A stretch of DNA of 64,000 nucleotides from Candidatus Zixiibacteriota bacterium (GTDB lineage: Bacteria > RBG-13-66-14 > B26-G2 > WVWN01). This document shows, one piece after another, positions 51,730 through 59,983 of this stretch. A program made the translations under genes and the position numbers. A model generated the notes under the pieces. It had not been told where the DNA came from. It did no database searches and saw nothing but the letters and a program-made list of their open reading frames with translations. The stretch spans positions 18,566-82,565 of the forward strand of contig JAUWLW010000006.1 of the NCBI GenBank assembly GCA_030613505.1. The letters are read 5' to 3'. Position 1 is the stretch's first letter; each line of letters starts with the position of its first letter.

Positions 51730-54327
51730 GTGAAAAAGCGCCGCCTTCTCGTCGTCGATACGATGAACCTCGTCTTCCGGGCCTACTACGCGCTCATCGG
51801 CAGGCCGCTCCGCACCACCGACGGCCGCAATACCTCCGCCGTCTTCGGCTTCGCGCGCATGCTCCTCAAAGCGCTCGCCGACTACCGGCCCACGCACGTC
51901 GTCGTCGCGCTGGAGGGGGGCGGCCCGACCTTCCGCGAGGAAATATATCCGGAGTATAAGGCCACGCGCAAGGCGCCCCCCGACGACCTCGTCGCGCAGA
52001 TCGAACCCGTCAAGGAGTTCGCCCGCCTGCTGGGCCTGGCCGTCGTCGAGAAGGAGGGTATGGAGGCCGACGACGTCGTCGCGACGCTGGCGCGCGGCGG
52101 CGCCGGCCCGTTCGACGAAGTCCTCATACTCTCGGGCGATAAAGACCTGATGACGCTGGTGGGCGGCGGCGTCAAGTTGCTCGCGCCCAGGACCGGCGTC
52201 TCCGACATAGACGAGATGGACGCCGCGGCGGTGGAGGCCAAGATGGGGGTCCCGCCGGCCGCGGTGCCGGACCTCTTGGCGCTGGAGGGCGACAGCGCCG
52301 ACAACGTCCCCGGCGTGGCCGGCATCGGCGAGAAGACCGCCCGGGCGCTGCTCGAGCAGTACGGCTCGCTCGACGGCGTCTTCGCGCACCTGGACGACGT
52401 CGAGCCCAAGCGCGCGCGGACGGCGCTCGAGAAGGGGCGCGCCTCGGCCGAGCTTTCGCGCACACTCGTCGGCCTCAAGGACGACCTCGAGCTGGGCTTG
52501 GACGCCGCGGCGCTCGAGCCCAAGGGCCGCGACGAGAAGGCGCTGTGTTCCTTTTTGAAAGAATATGAGCTCAAGACGCTGGCGGAGGAGTTGGGGGTCG
52601 GCGCGGCGCCGGCGGACGAGCTGAAGCCGGACCTGGTCTCGGCCGAGGAGCTCGCACCCACGGCGCCGGAGGCGGGGGACGAGTGGCTCGGCTTGGAGGC
52701 CGTCGTACGGGGGGGAGAGTTCGCGGGCGCGGCGCTGGCCGCGGGGGCCGAGCGCGTGACCTTGCTCGACGGTTCGCCGGCCGAGGTCGTGCCCAAACTC
52801 GAGAAAATTTACCAGGAGTCCGAGCTGCCGCTGGCGGGGCACGATACGAAGCGGCTGGTTCACCTAATGGGCCCGGAGGTCAGGTTCGACGGCGACACGA
52901 TGCTCGCGGCGTACCTCCTCAACCCCGAGCGCGTAAACTACCGCCTGGCGGACCTGGCGTACGAGTACCTCAAAGTGCAGCTCCCCGCCAAGGAGGCGGA
53001 GGGGGAGCTGGCGTTCGGCGAGGGGGCGCGCGACGAGGCCGCGGCCCGGGCGCAGGCGGTGGCCCGCCTGGCCGAGGTTACGGCGCGGCTGGTCGAGCAG
53101 CAGGACATGGGCGAGCTCTACCGCGACCTGGAGGTCCCGCTGGCGCCGGTGCTCGGCGCCCTCGAGGAGCGCGGCGTCAAAATAGACCGGCCCCACTTCG
53201 CCAAGCTGGCGCGCAGCTTCGAGAAATATTTGAAGAAGGCCGAGGGCGAGCTGTACGAGCTGGCGGGCGGCGATTTTAACCCCAACTCGCCCATCCAGCT
53301 GCGCGAGATCCTCTTCGACCGGCTGGGCCTGAAGCCCACGCGCAAGACCAAGACCGGTTACTCTACCGCCGCCGACGTCCTGGAGACGTTGGCCGAGGAA
53401 CATCCCCTCCCGGCCAAGATATTGGCGTACCGCGAGCTGGCGAAGCTCAAGAACACGTACGTCGACGTCCTGCCGACGCTGGCGGATGAGAACGGCCGCG
53501 TACACACGACGTTCAACCAGGCCGCGACGGCCACCGGCCGCCTGAGCTCCGCCGACCCCAACCTCCAGAACATCCCCATCCGCACGGACCTGGGCGCCGA
53601 GATCCGCAAGGGCTTTGTCCCCGGCGACGGCCTGGTCTTCCTCTCGGCGGACTACGCCCAGGTGGAGCTCCGCATCCTGGCCCACGTCGCCGACGACCCG
53701 GGCCTGCAGCAGGCCTTCGCCGAAGGCAAGGACATCCACGGCGCGACGGCCTCCGAACTGTTCGACGTCCCGTTCGACAAGGTGAGCCGCGAGCAACGAA
53801 CGCTGGCCAAGGCCATCAACTTCGGCCTGGCGTACAAGATGGGGCCGCGCCGCCTCGCCCGCGAGACCGGCCTCTCGGTCAAGGAGGCCGAGGCGTACAT
53901 CGAGAAATATTTTACGCGCTACCCCGGCGTGAGGCGCTTCATCGACGAGGAAATAGAGCGCGCGCACCGGGAAGGCTACGTCCACACGGTCCTGGGCCGT
54001 CGGCGTTACCTGCCCGATATCGCGTCCGACAACAGCCGTGCCCGGGCCGCGGCCGAGCGCGTAGCGGTGAATATGCCCATCCAGGGGTCGGCCGCGGACA
54101 TCCTCAAGCTCGCGATGGTCGCGCTCGAGCGCCGCCTGCGGGACGAAACGCTAAAGGCGTGGATGCTGTTGACCATCCACGACGAGCTGCTGTTCGAAGC
54201 GTCGCCCGAAGACGTCGATGAGTTGGAGGCGCTGGTCAAAGAGGAGATGGTCGGCGTCTTGAACCTCAAGGTACCGCTCGAGGTGCACGTCGGGATAGGT
54301 TATAATTGGCTGGATGCGCATAGGTAG
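51730..54327 (+). CDS. polA: DNA polymerase I
   Basis: 865 residues from GTG 51730. Residues 1-290 are the 5'-3' exonuclease (VVDTMNLVFRAYYA, EADDVVATLA, ILSGDKDLMTLV, GDSADNVPGVAGIGEKTA). Residues about 315-470 keep the fold of the 3'-5' exonuclease but its catalytic acids are gone (LGLEAVV in place of FDTET), so no proofreading is expected. The polymerase domain has TATGRLSSADPNLQNIPIRT (motif 1/T), LSADYAQVELRILAHV (A), RTLAKAINFGLAYKMGP (B) and LLTIHDELLFE (C). The last codons read NLKVPLEVHVGIGYNWLDAHR; a diverged second copy lies past the next gene. Confidence 0.96.
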   Translation: MKKRRLLVVDTMNLVFRAYYALIGRPLRTTDGRNTSAVFGFARMLLKALADYRPTHVVVALEGGGPTFREEIYPEYKATRKAPPDDLVAQIEPVKEFARLLGLAVVEKEGMEADDVVATLARGGAGPFDEVLILSGDKDLMTLVGGGVKLLAPRTGVSDIDEMDAAAVEAKMGVPPAAVPDLLALEGDSADNVPGVAGIGEKTARALLEQYGSLDGVFAHLDDVEPKRARTALEKGRASAELSRTLVGLKDDLELGLDAAALEPKGRDEKALCSFLKEYELKTLAEELGVGAAPADELKPDLVSAEELAPTAPEAGDEWLGLEAVVRGGEFAGAALAAGAERVTLLDGSPAEVVPKLEKIYQESELPLAGHDTKRLVHLMGPEVRFDGDTMLAAYLLNPERVNYRLADLAYEYLKVQLPAKEAEGELAFGEGARDEAAARAQAVARLAEVTARLVEQQDMGELYRDLEVPLAPVLGALEERGVKIDRPHFAKLARSFEKYLKKAEGELYELAGGDFNPNSPIQLREILFDRLGLKPTRKTKTGYSTAADVLETLAEEHPLPAKILAYRELAKLKNTYVDVLPTLADENGRVHTTFNQAATATGRLSSADPNLQNIPIRTDLGAEIRKGFVPGDGLVFLSADYAQVELRILAHVADDPGLQQAFAEGKDIHGATASELFDVPFDKVSREQRTLAKAINFGLAYKMGPRRLARETGLSVKEAEAYIEKYFTRYPGVRRFIDEEIERAHREGYVHTVLGRRRYLPDIASDNSRARAAAERVAVNMPIQGSAADILKLAMVALERRLRDETLKAWMLLTIHDELLFEASPEDVDELEALVKEEMVGVLNLKVPLEVHVGIGYNWLDAHR
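54262..54293 (+). repeat. 3' end of polA, upstream member of a direct repeat
   Basis: 32 bases identical at 31 positions to 57088-57119. The two copies bracket the restriction-modification gene. Confidence 0.85.
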
Positions 54328-54343
54328 GAAAGGGGTAAGGATA

Positions 54344-57061
54344 ATGAAGAAGGAAGTCGGTTTATTAAAGAAGTATATTCTAAGTAGTAGGTCCGAAGAC
54401 TCGACCGATTACTTGGTGGAGCAATTTATACGTTCGGTTTACGGCAAGTTCCAAAAAGGGTCGGAGGCGGAAGGGGTAGATATTTACGTCGAAGGTAGGT
54501 TGGCGGTTGAACTTAAGACAAAACCAGAAGATTGGTTAAGCGCGTTTTACCAGGTGCAACACTACCGTAAAAAGGGCCAGGAATTCGGTGCGTTTTGTGT
54601 AATCGCACATAAATTCGTCGGATTATGGAAAGTTAATGATATACCCAAGTTCGCCGCGGAACTCGCGAAAAAGGCCGCCGCGAAATTACCGCCAAATAAG
54701 GTCGGCCCGATGAACGCCCGAAAAACGAATAAGGGACAACAGGCGGAAATAATCAATAGCGCCGCTTTTTGTATCACGCCGGAGATAATTGATAAAGAAA
54801 GCCTTTTTAAAGAGGACATAGACGTATTATTAGCCGAGTTCGTGGACGCGCTTAAAAACGTAGAATCCCGACGCCAACAAATAAACCCCCGCAATTTCAT
54901 ACAGAAAGTAGAGTACCTAAAGCGATTTTTCGACGACCCGATGGATGCGATACACTGTTTTTATACGATATTAAATTATTGGGACGCTACCTCCGTCGTA
55001 CCGGAACCGCAAGTCGCGGCGCCCTCGCGGTTAGTAGTAGTAAAAGAAAATGGCCGTCGAATGAGCGAGAGTTTCGACGTTAATCCGCGATACCAACGCG
55101 AATTCCGAAAATTCATCGAAAACCATTATGTATTTACGAACGAGGGTTCAGGTTTAACTGTAGACTACTACTTTAGTAGGTTCGATGAAGTTTTAACGCA
55201 GTTGAAGCCCGAATACGCAAAACAGCACGGGATATTTTTCACGGATCATAATTTGTGTAAGTTCGCCCTCTGGTTCGTACATCGATACTACGAAAATAAG
55301 TTGAGCGAAAAATACATCATTTTAGACCCGGCTGCCGGGTCGGGAAATCTCGTAACCAGTTGGAGAAACCACCTAAAGCATAAGATCGTATCGGAATTAG
55401 AGCCGGATTTGTTAAAGATAATCGAACGCCGGATGAAGGCCGATGCCGACCAAGTAAAAATCGGATTTACGATCGTGCCTAAAACGGCATTAGGCATCGG
55501 CTTAAATTTCCTCGACAAACCCGGCGCGGAATACCTCGAAGCATTAAAAGATGCTTTACGAGAAAACAACCTACGGTTAAATAAACCTTTAGCTTTCCTG
55601 CTAAACCCCCCTTATAAGAGCACGGACGAAAACGTTTCTATAAGGGCCGGCGTGGAAGCTGATTATCAGATTAACCCCTCGATATTAACGCTTACAGGCA
55701 AAGACGCGGGGAAGGAAAGGTACCTCGCGTTCTTGGGGCAAATCGTTAATATATCGAAAGAACAAGTCGCCGAGAAACCGGACTTTAAACCCATTGTGAT
55801 GATATTTACGCCTACTTCTTGGTTGGTGCCGCGGCCTTCTTACTTGGATTTTCGTAAGGAATTCGATAGGTATTTTAAGTACGAAAAAGGTTTTATTATA
55901 ACCGGTAACGAGTTTTTCAAAATCAAAGGTACGTTCCCGATATCTTTTACGATCTGGAGGTTTAACCATCGAGAGAGCGGCAATAAAAACGTAGTGCGTT
56001 TGAAAGACTATACCGCGTTAAAGAACGCAGAATTAAACGATATTAATTGGGAATTACCGTTTAAAAAACTTGACACGGTTGTAGGTCGTCTCGTCCGCGG
56101 GAGTAAGTCAGTCTCTTACGGTAGAGCGAGATCGCTAATAAAAGAATGGTGCGGGCAACGGATGTACGACTTTAAGCGTTCGCGTACGAAAAGAGAATTA
56201 ACGGAGGCAGTAGTAGGTGGATTACCATTAAGAGACGAAAGGCGGGCTAATAAAAAAACCTACGGCGTTACTAATTCAGCCGTTATCGGGTTTATGGATG
56301 ACGGTTCGCCGGTAAGGGTTAAACCCAAAGAGGATGTTCGTTTTGGTAAGGAATCAGGCGCGTTCGTCTGGTTTAGGTTAGATAACGATTTGAAAAGCGC
56401 TAATAGAACCAGGTGTTTAAATGGCCCACCCGATAAGTATGGTTATTGCGCTTTCGATTTAACATCCGCTAAGCGCACTTTTCTATGGTTCGCGCTCACT
56501 AAAGCTCTCAATGGCCGGTATCCTACTTGGGCCAACCAGCTCGATATCTGGGTGCCCGAGATTAAAAGTACTCTAAAGAATTATTTTTATTCGTTGTGCT
56601 TCGCTTTCGGCCTTGCTAACAACGGTTGTGTAGTTACTAAGTTCGAAGCCAATAATCCGGTGCCGGGCGCGCCCGAGGTTTTCGTCGGTAACCCCTTATG
56701 TCCTTCGGATCCGGGTTCATTTTGGTCGGAGGTTCTAGATGACGAAATAATTCGGAGACCCAATACTGCGACGGTGTTGGTTGGCGCTGTTAAAGGCCTT
56801 TACGATTTATGGCGTAGTAAATATTGCCCCCAGCCGAAAATCGAACACGTCGGCCTAAAGGAAGAACCGTATTTTAAGTATTTCGGTTATCCGGACTTTA
56901 TAACGCCTTATTCGGGCTTAGTTCAAATACGCAAGTACGCGGATCTTAGAGCAGTGCCGGATTTAAACGAAGCAATAAACGACGTTAAAACCAAGGCTAA
57001 AATAGTTCTAGATACTATTTACCGTTTATTGGTAGATGAATTCCGATATTTCGAGAGTTAG
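54344..57061 (+). CDS. single-chain type IIG-like restriction-modification enzyme
   Basis: 905 residues from ATG 54344 (54314 is an earlier in-frame ATG overlapping polA). The N-terminal 110 residues carry a PD-(D/E)xK-like nuclease core (GVDIYVEGRLAVELKTK). An adenine-specific N6 methyltransferase follows: HGIFFTDHNLCKFALWFV, motif I ILDPAAGSGNLVTSW near residue 337, and motif IV FLLNPPYKS near residue 420. The remaining ~450 residues should include the target-recognition domain. Such fusions cut and methylate the same site. Codons are strongly A/T-ending versus polA. It starts 16 bases after polA and is followed by a displaced polA 3' end. Confidence 0.8.
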   Translation: MKKEVGLLKKYILSSRSEDSTDYLVEQFIRSVYGKFQKGSEAEGVDIYVEGRLAVELKTKPEDWLSAFYQVQHYRKKGQEFGAFCVIAHKFVGLWKVNDIPKFAAELAKKAAAKLPPNKVGPMNARKTNKGQQAEIINSAAFCITPEIIDKESLFKEDIDVLLAEFVDALKNVESRRQQINPRNFIQKVEYLKRFFDDPMDAIHCFYTILNYWDATSVVPEPQVAAPSRLVVVKENGRRMSESFDVNPRYQREFRKFIENHYVFTNEGSGLTVDYYFSRFDEVLTQLKPEYAKQHGIFFTDHNLCKFALWFVHRYYENKLSEKYIILDPAAGSGNLVTSWRNHLKHKIVSELEPDLLKIIERRMKADADQVKIGFTIVPKTALGIGLNFLDKPGAEYLEALKDALRENNLRLNKPLAFLLNPPYKSTDENVSIRAGVEADYQINPSILTLTGKDAGKERYLAFLGQIVNISKEQVAEKPDFKPIVMIFTPTSWLVPRPSYLDFRKEFDRYFKYEKGFIITGNEFFKIKGTFPISFTIWRFNHRESGNKNVVRLKDYTALKNAELNDINWELPFKKLDTVVGRLVRGSKSVSYGRARSLIKEWCGQRMYDFKRSRTKRELTEAVVGGLPLRDERRANKKTYGVTNSAVIGFMDDGSPVRVKPKEDVRFGKESGAFVWFRLDNDLKSANRTRCLNGPPDKYGYCAFDLTSAKRTFLWFALTKALNGRYPTWANQLDIWVPEIKSTLKNYFYSLCFAFGLANNGCVVTKFEANNPVPGAPEVFVGNPLCPSDPGSFWSEVLDDEIIRRPNTATVLVGAVKGLYDLWRSKYCPQPKIEHVGLKEEPYFKYFGYPDFITPYSGLVQIRKYADLRAVPDLNEAINDVKTKAKIVLDTIYRLLVDEFRYFES

Positions 57062-57078
57062 TCCCCCGTGTGGTCTTT

Positions 57079-57153
57079 GAAGTTTTCAACCTCAAGGTCC
57101 CGCTCGAGGTGCACGTCGGCGTTGGAAAGAACTGGCTCGAGGCCCACGGCTAA
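57079..57153 (+). pseudogene. displaced 3' end of polA
   Basis: In one frame the bases read EVFNLKVPLEVHVGVGKNWL then EAHG-stop, matching the end of PolA (NLKVPLEVHVGIGYNWLDAHR) and in fact closer to the usual family ending GVGKNWLEAH. It begins about 18 bases after the R-M gene stop. The first 32 bases of the match are almost identical to polA; the rest differs mainly at third codon positions. Confidence 0.85.
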
Positions 57154-57176
57154 CCACGTTATTAGGAGGTTACGAG

Positions 57177-57371
57177 TTGCGCATATCCGTTCTCGTGGTT
57201 ATAATTACGGTGGCCGCGCTGGCGGCGTGCGGCGGTTGCGCGAAGAGGGCGGAAGAGGTTATAGTGGTACCCCGGTGCGATTGCGACGAGCCGTGCCCCG
57301 AGTGCGTTTGCGAGGAAGAGGTCAAGGCTCGCGCGGGCGAAGCCGAGGGCGCCGAGAAAAGCGGACTTTAA
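57177..57371 (+). CDS. small Cys-rich lipoprotein
   Basis: 64 residues from TTG 57177 with AGGAGGT upstream. Signal MRISVLVVIITVAALAAC gives a lipobox LAAC; the mature part has CGGCAKRAEEVIVVPRCDCD and EPCPECVCEEE, seven further cysteines in C-x-C and C-x2-C pairs, then an acidic tail. A metal- or redox-active envelope protein is possible; family not recognised. Confidence 0.6.
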   Translation: MRISVLVVIITVAALAACGGCAKRAEEVIVVPRCDCDEPCPECVCEEEVKARAGEAEGAEKSGL

Positions 57372-57447
57372 ATATTATATAAGAACGGGGGGCGGTTTAA
57401 GGCGGCCAGGCCGCCGGTTTAACGCCGCCCTCAAGGAGGAAAGAGAC

Positions 57448-58269
57448 ATGCGGAAGGTAATTTTTATCGCGACGGCGCTGGCGGCGGCCGCGCTGATGAT
57501 CGCGGCCTGCGGCAAGAAGGCCGTGGAGGGGCCGACGATGGAGGAGCTCAAAGCCGAAATCGCCGGCGTCACCGCCGGGTTGAACGCTTATCTGGACGCG
57601 CACAACTTCTCGAATACCGACGCCGGTACGTTGACGGACGAGCTCAAGAAGCTGGCCAGCAAGTACGGCGAGCTCGAGAAGCGCGCCCACGATATGAGGA
57701 CCCAGGGCGGCGACGAGCGGTACGGCGACGTCGGGAACCTGGCGGGGGAAGGCCGGGCCAAGGTCGAGGCGCTGGCCTTGGTGCTCGAGGCCGGGGCTCC
57801 CATGGGAGACGCGGCCAAAGCGACCGCGCTGAACGACGTCGTTGAGAACTGGGCCGACTACAGCGATAAGGTGGGCGCGGCACCGGGCGAGGCCGCGCCG
57901 GTGGAGGGCGAGGAGCCCGGCGTAGGGGAACCCGCGGAGCCCGGCGTCGGGGAACCTGGCGAACCAGGCGAACCGGGTGAACCCGTTGAACCGGGCGAGC
58001 CGCGTTATCCCGGCAAGGGGCGGCATCTCGGCTGGTGGAAGAATCCGGAGTGGGCGCGCGACCGCGGGACCCGCCCGCTGCCCGAGGGCGACGTCCCCGG
58101 CGGGCGCGAGAAGGAGCGTAAGCGCGAACGCGAGCACGTAGCGCCGGGCGGCGGCCCGGGCGCAAGCCCCGGCGGCGAAACGCCCGGGGGAGCCGGCGGC
58201 GCCGGTAAGGGCGGCGGCAAAGGCAAAGGGAAGGGCGCCGACAAGGGCGGCGCCATGGGCGGCCAATAG
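57448..58269 (+). CDS. lipoprotein with helical domain and Gly/Pro/Lys-rich repeats
   Basis: 273 residues, AAGGAGG upstream. Lipobox LMIAAC at 16-21. Residues 28-140 are predicted helical (TMEELKAEIAGVTAGLNAYL, LTDELKKLASKYGELEKRAHD), then a low-complexity part with GEPGEPGEPGEP-type tripeptides (about 150-180), a basic segment (REKERKREREH) and a final GGKGKGKGADKGG run. Surface or periplasmic anchor; function unknown. Confidence 0.65.
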   Translation: MRKVIFIATALAAAALMIAACGKKAVEGPTMEELKAEIAGVTAGLNAYLDAHNFSNTDAGTLTDELKKLASKYGELEKRAHDMRTQGGDERYGDVGNLAGEGRAKVEALALVLEAGAPMGDAAKATALNDVVENWADYSDKVGAAPGEAAPVEGEEPGVGEPAEPGVGEPGEPGEPGEPVEPGEPRYPGKGRHLGWWKNPEWARDRGTRPLPEGDVPGGREKERKREREHVAPGGGPGASPGGETPGGAGGAGKGGGKGKGKGADKGGAMGGQ

Positions 58270-58287
58270 CGGTCGTTGGAAATAATA

Positions 58288-58312
58288 AAAGGAGCCGCAA
58301 AGGCTCCTTTTT
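58288..58312 (+). terminator. Rho-independent terminator
   Basis: AAAGGAGCC-GCAAA-GGCTCCTTT followed by TT; ends the lipoprotein transcript just before the oppositely oriented tRNA-Leu. Confidence 0.85.
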
Positions 58313-58316
58313 CATA

Positions 58317-58403
58317 TGCCGAGGGCGGGGCTCGAACCCGCACGGCCCGGATGGGGCCAGCGGATTTTAAGTCCGCTGCGTCTGCCAGTTCCGCCACCTC
58401 GGC
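58317..58403 (-). tRNA. tRNA-Leu (anticodon TAA)
   Basis: 87 bases on the minus strand: acceptor GCCGAGG pairs with CCTCGGC, anticodon arm CGGACTTAAAATCCG carries TAA, a long variable arm (TGGCCCCATCCGGGCCG) and GGTTCGAGCCC T arm mark a class II tRNA-Leu. CCA not encoded. Confidence 0.95.
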
Positions 58404-58494
58404 TCGAGCGGGGCATAGTTTAACCGCTTAGAGGAAGGTTGTCAAGGGGCGGCGGTTCTGGCGACGCTGCCCTTTATATAAGGATATTTTATTA

Positions 58495-58547
58495 CCCGGC
58501 TAAACCCGCGCCGCGGCGCCGCGGTCAAAAGTTAAGGTTGAGGTAGA
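58495..58547 (+). repeat. 53-bp exact direct repeat, copy 1 (upstream of tagged propeller gene)
   Basis: Identical to 59859-59911. Contains the perfect 14-bp palindrome CCGCGGCGCCGCGG (58511-58524) and ends 72 bases before an ATG. A TATATT box follows about 17 bases later, so this is probably an upstream control region. Confidence 0.9.
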
Positions 58548-58618
58548 TTTACCCCCCCGCGACGTTATATTATAATTTATAAAATCGGGGTAGCAGTAAT
58601 CGAACGTAGGAGGGGACG

Positions 58619-59650
58619 ATGAAGCGTTTAACTTTCCCCGCAATAATTATATTCTCGGCCGTAGCGGCGACCGCGGCGTTCGCAGCGTGGGAGGAGGTCC
58701 CGCTCCCGCCCAAGGAGGACGCTGCCATTGGCTGGATGGACTTCGCGCGGCCGGACCTCGGCTTCGCGTGCACCAGCGACCCCCTCGACCCGCGGCCTTT
58801 CCTTACGTACGAAAACGGCCGGTGGATGGACGGGAGCTTCGTGTTCAACGCCCTCGCGGGGGACGGGTGTTTCCTCCCGAGCGGCTACGGCTGGGTCGTG
58901 GGGGCGAGCACGCGGATATACCCGTGCATTTATACGTTGCGCCTGCAGGCGGGCTCGAGCCAGTTGGAGTACGTACCCAATCCGTACAGCAGTCCGCCCG
59001 GCGCCAAAGGCGGCGGGCCGAGGGTACGCTTCGCCGCGGAGGAGGACGGGTGGCTTCTGCTCAGTTCGCCGAACGAATTGCTCCGATACGAGGACGGCTA
59101 CTGGCGAACCGTCGGGAATCCGCTGCCGGTGGAGTTAGGTTACGCCAGGGACATTTGCTTTCCTACGGCCGACGAGGGGTGGGTCTGCGGCTCGAGCGGC
59201 TTCGCGCACTACAAGGACGGGAAATGGGAGTTCGTCCCGGGGCCCCAGGTAGACGGGCTCGACTTCACCGCGCGCGACGACGGTTGGGCGATGTCGTACG
59301 GCGATACGGGGACGATTTACCACTACGACGGCTCGTCGTGGTCCGTCTCATATTCCGCGCCGGGCTATTACGTCAACGGTTTAGGCTTCCACGACCGTAA
59401 TAACGGCTGGGCCATACTTTCGGGATACGGCGTCGAATCGCGATGGTTGAAATACGATAACGCCGGATGGCACAAAATAATCCCGCCCAATGGTCAATCG
59501 GGGTACTTCCCTACGCCCTTCCACGAGGAAGCTTGGTTCGAAGGTTTCAAAATCGAAAAAGGCAAGATCGTTAAAACGAGCTGGCATTGGACGACGGCGC
59601 CGAACGTACGGCCGGCGTCCCTCGGGCGCGTGAAGGCGTTGTTCCGGTGA
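58619..59650 (+). CDS. secreted propeller-like protein with C-terminal SLGRVKALFR tail
   Basis: 343 residues, AGGAGGGG ribosome site. Signal peptide MKRLTFPAIIIFSAVAATAAFA. Blades of the BNR/Ycf48 kind recur: NELLRYEDGYWRTVG, EGWVCGSSGFAHYKDGKWEFV, DGWAMSYGDTGTIYHYDGSSW, NNGWAILSGYGVESRWLKYDNAGW. It ends VRPASLGRVKALFR, the tail shared with the 20.0 and 28.9 kb proteins. Copies of a 53-bp repeat lie upstream of this gene and upstream of the next one. Predicted exported; ligand unknown. Confidence 0.75.
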   Translation: MKRLTFPAIIIFSAVAATAAFAAWEEVPLPPKEDAAIGWMDFARPDLGFACTSDPLDPRPFLTYENGRWMDGSFVFNALAGDGCFLPSGYGWVVGASTRIYPCIYTLRLQAGSSQLEYVPNPYSSPPGAKGGGPRVRFAAEEDGWLLLSSPNELLRYEDGYWRTVGNPLPVELGYARDICFPTADEGWVCGSSGFAHYKDGKWEFVPGPQVDGLDFTARDDGWAMSYGDTGTIYHYDGSSWSVSYSAPGYYVNGLGFHDRNNGWAILSGYGVESRWLKYDNAGWHKIIPPNGQSGYFPTPFHEEAWFEGFKIEKGKIVKTSWHWTTAPNVRPASLGRVKALFR

Positions 59651-59683
59651 ATTAATATTTACCTTGTGCACTTCATAAAAATC

Positions 59684-59708
59684 GCCCGGCATAGCGCCGG
59701 GCTTTTTT
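59684..59708 (+). terminator. Rho-independent terminator of the tagged propeller gene
   Basis: GCCCGGC-ATAGC-GCCGGGC (59684-59702) followed by six T. Confidence 0.9.
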
Positions 59709-59983
59709 GTGTTAATTTTGTGTCAAAATTCCCCCGCGTAGCGATTTGTTCCCCTGAATTACCGTTAATTTCCCGATACCGTAATTCCCTGAAATAAAAA
59801 GCGGTTGCCCCATAGTGGTCCGCAACCGCTGAGCTTATTAAAAGGGATAGTTTTACCGCCCGGCTAAACCCGCGCCGCGGCGCCGCGGTCAAAAGTTAAG
59901 GTTGAGGTAGACTAAAACGCCCCAAGAGGTTATATTTCCCGTAAGTATTTTAAAACGTCCAGGACTTCTTACCGGAGGCCGCA
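59709..59983 (+). other. leader/upstream region of the macroglobulin gene
   Basis: About 275 bases with no gene. Holds an inverted repeat AGCGGTTGC (59800-59808) / GCAACCGCT (59822-59830) with a 13-base loop, the second 53-bp repeat, then TAGACT (59908-59913), 17 bases, and TATATT, a plausible promoter before ATG 59984. Confidence 0.45.
59859..59911 (+). repeat. 53-bp exact direct repeat, copy 2 (upstream of macroglobulin gene)
   Basis: Identical to 58495-58547, with palindrome at 59875-59888. It ends 72 bases before ATG 59984, the same spacing as copy 1 to its gene. Confidence 0.9.

Noticed and set aside
57925-58010. GEP-rich tandem repeat taken as a CRISPR or minisatellite
   Set aside because: It is an in-frame Gly-Glu-Pro low-complexity stretch of a lipoprotein with irregular DNA units.
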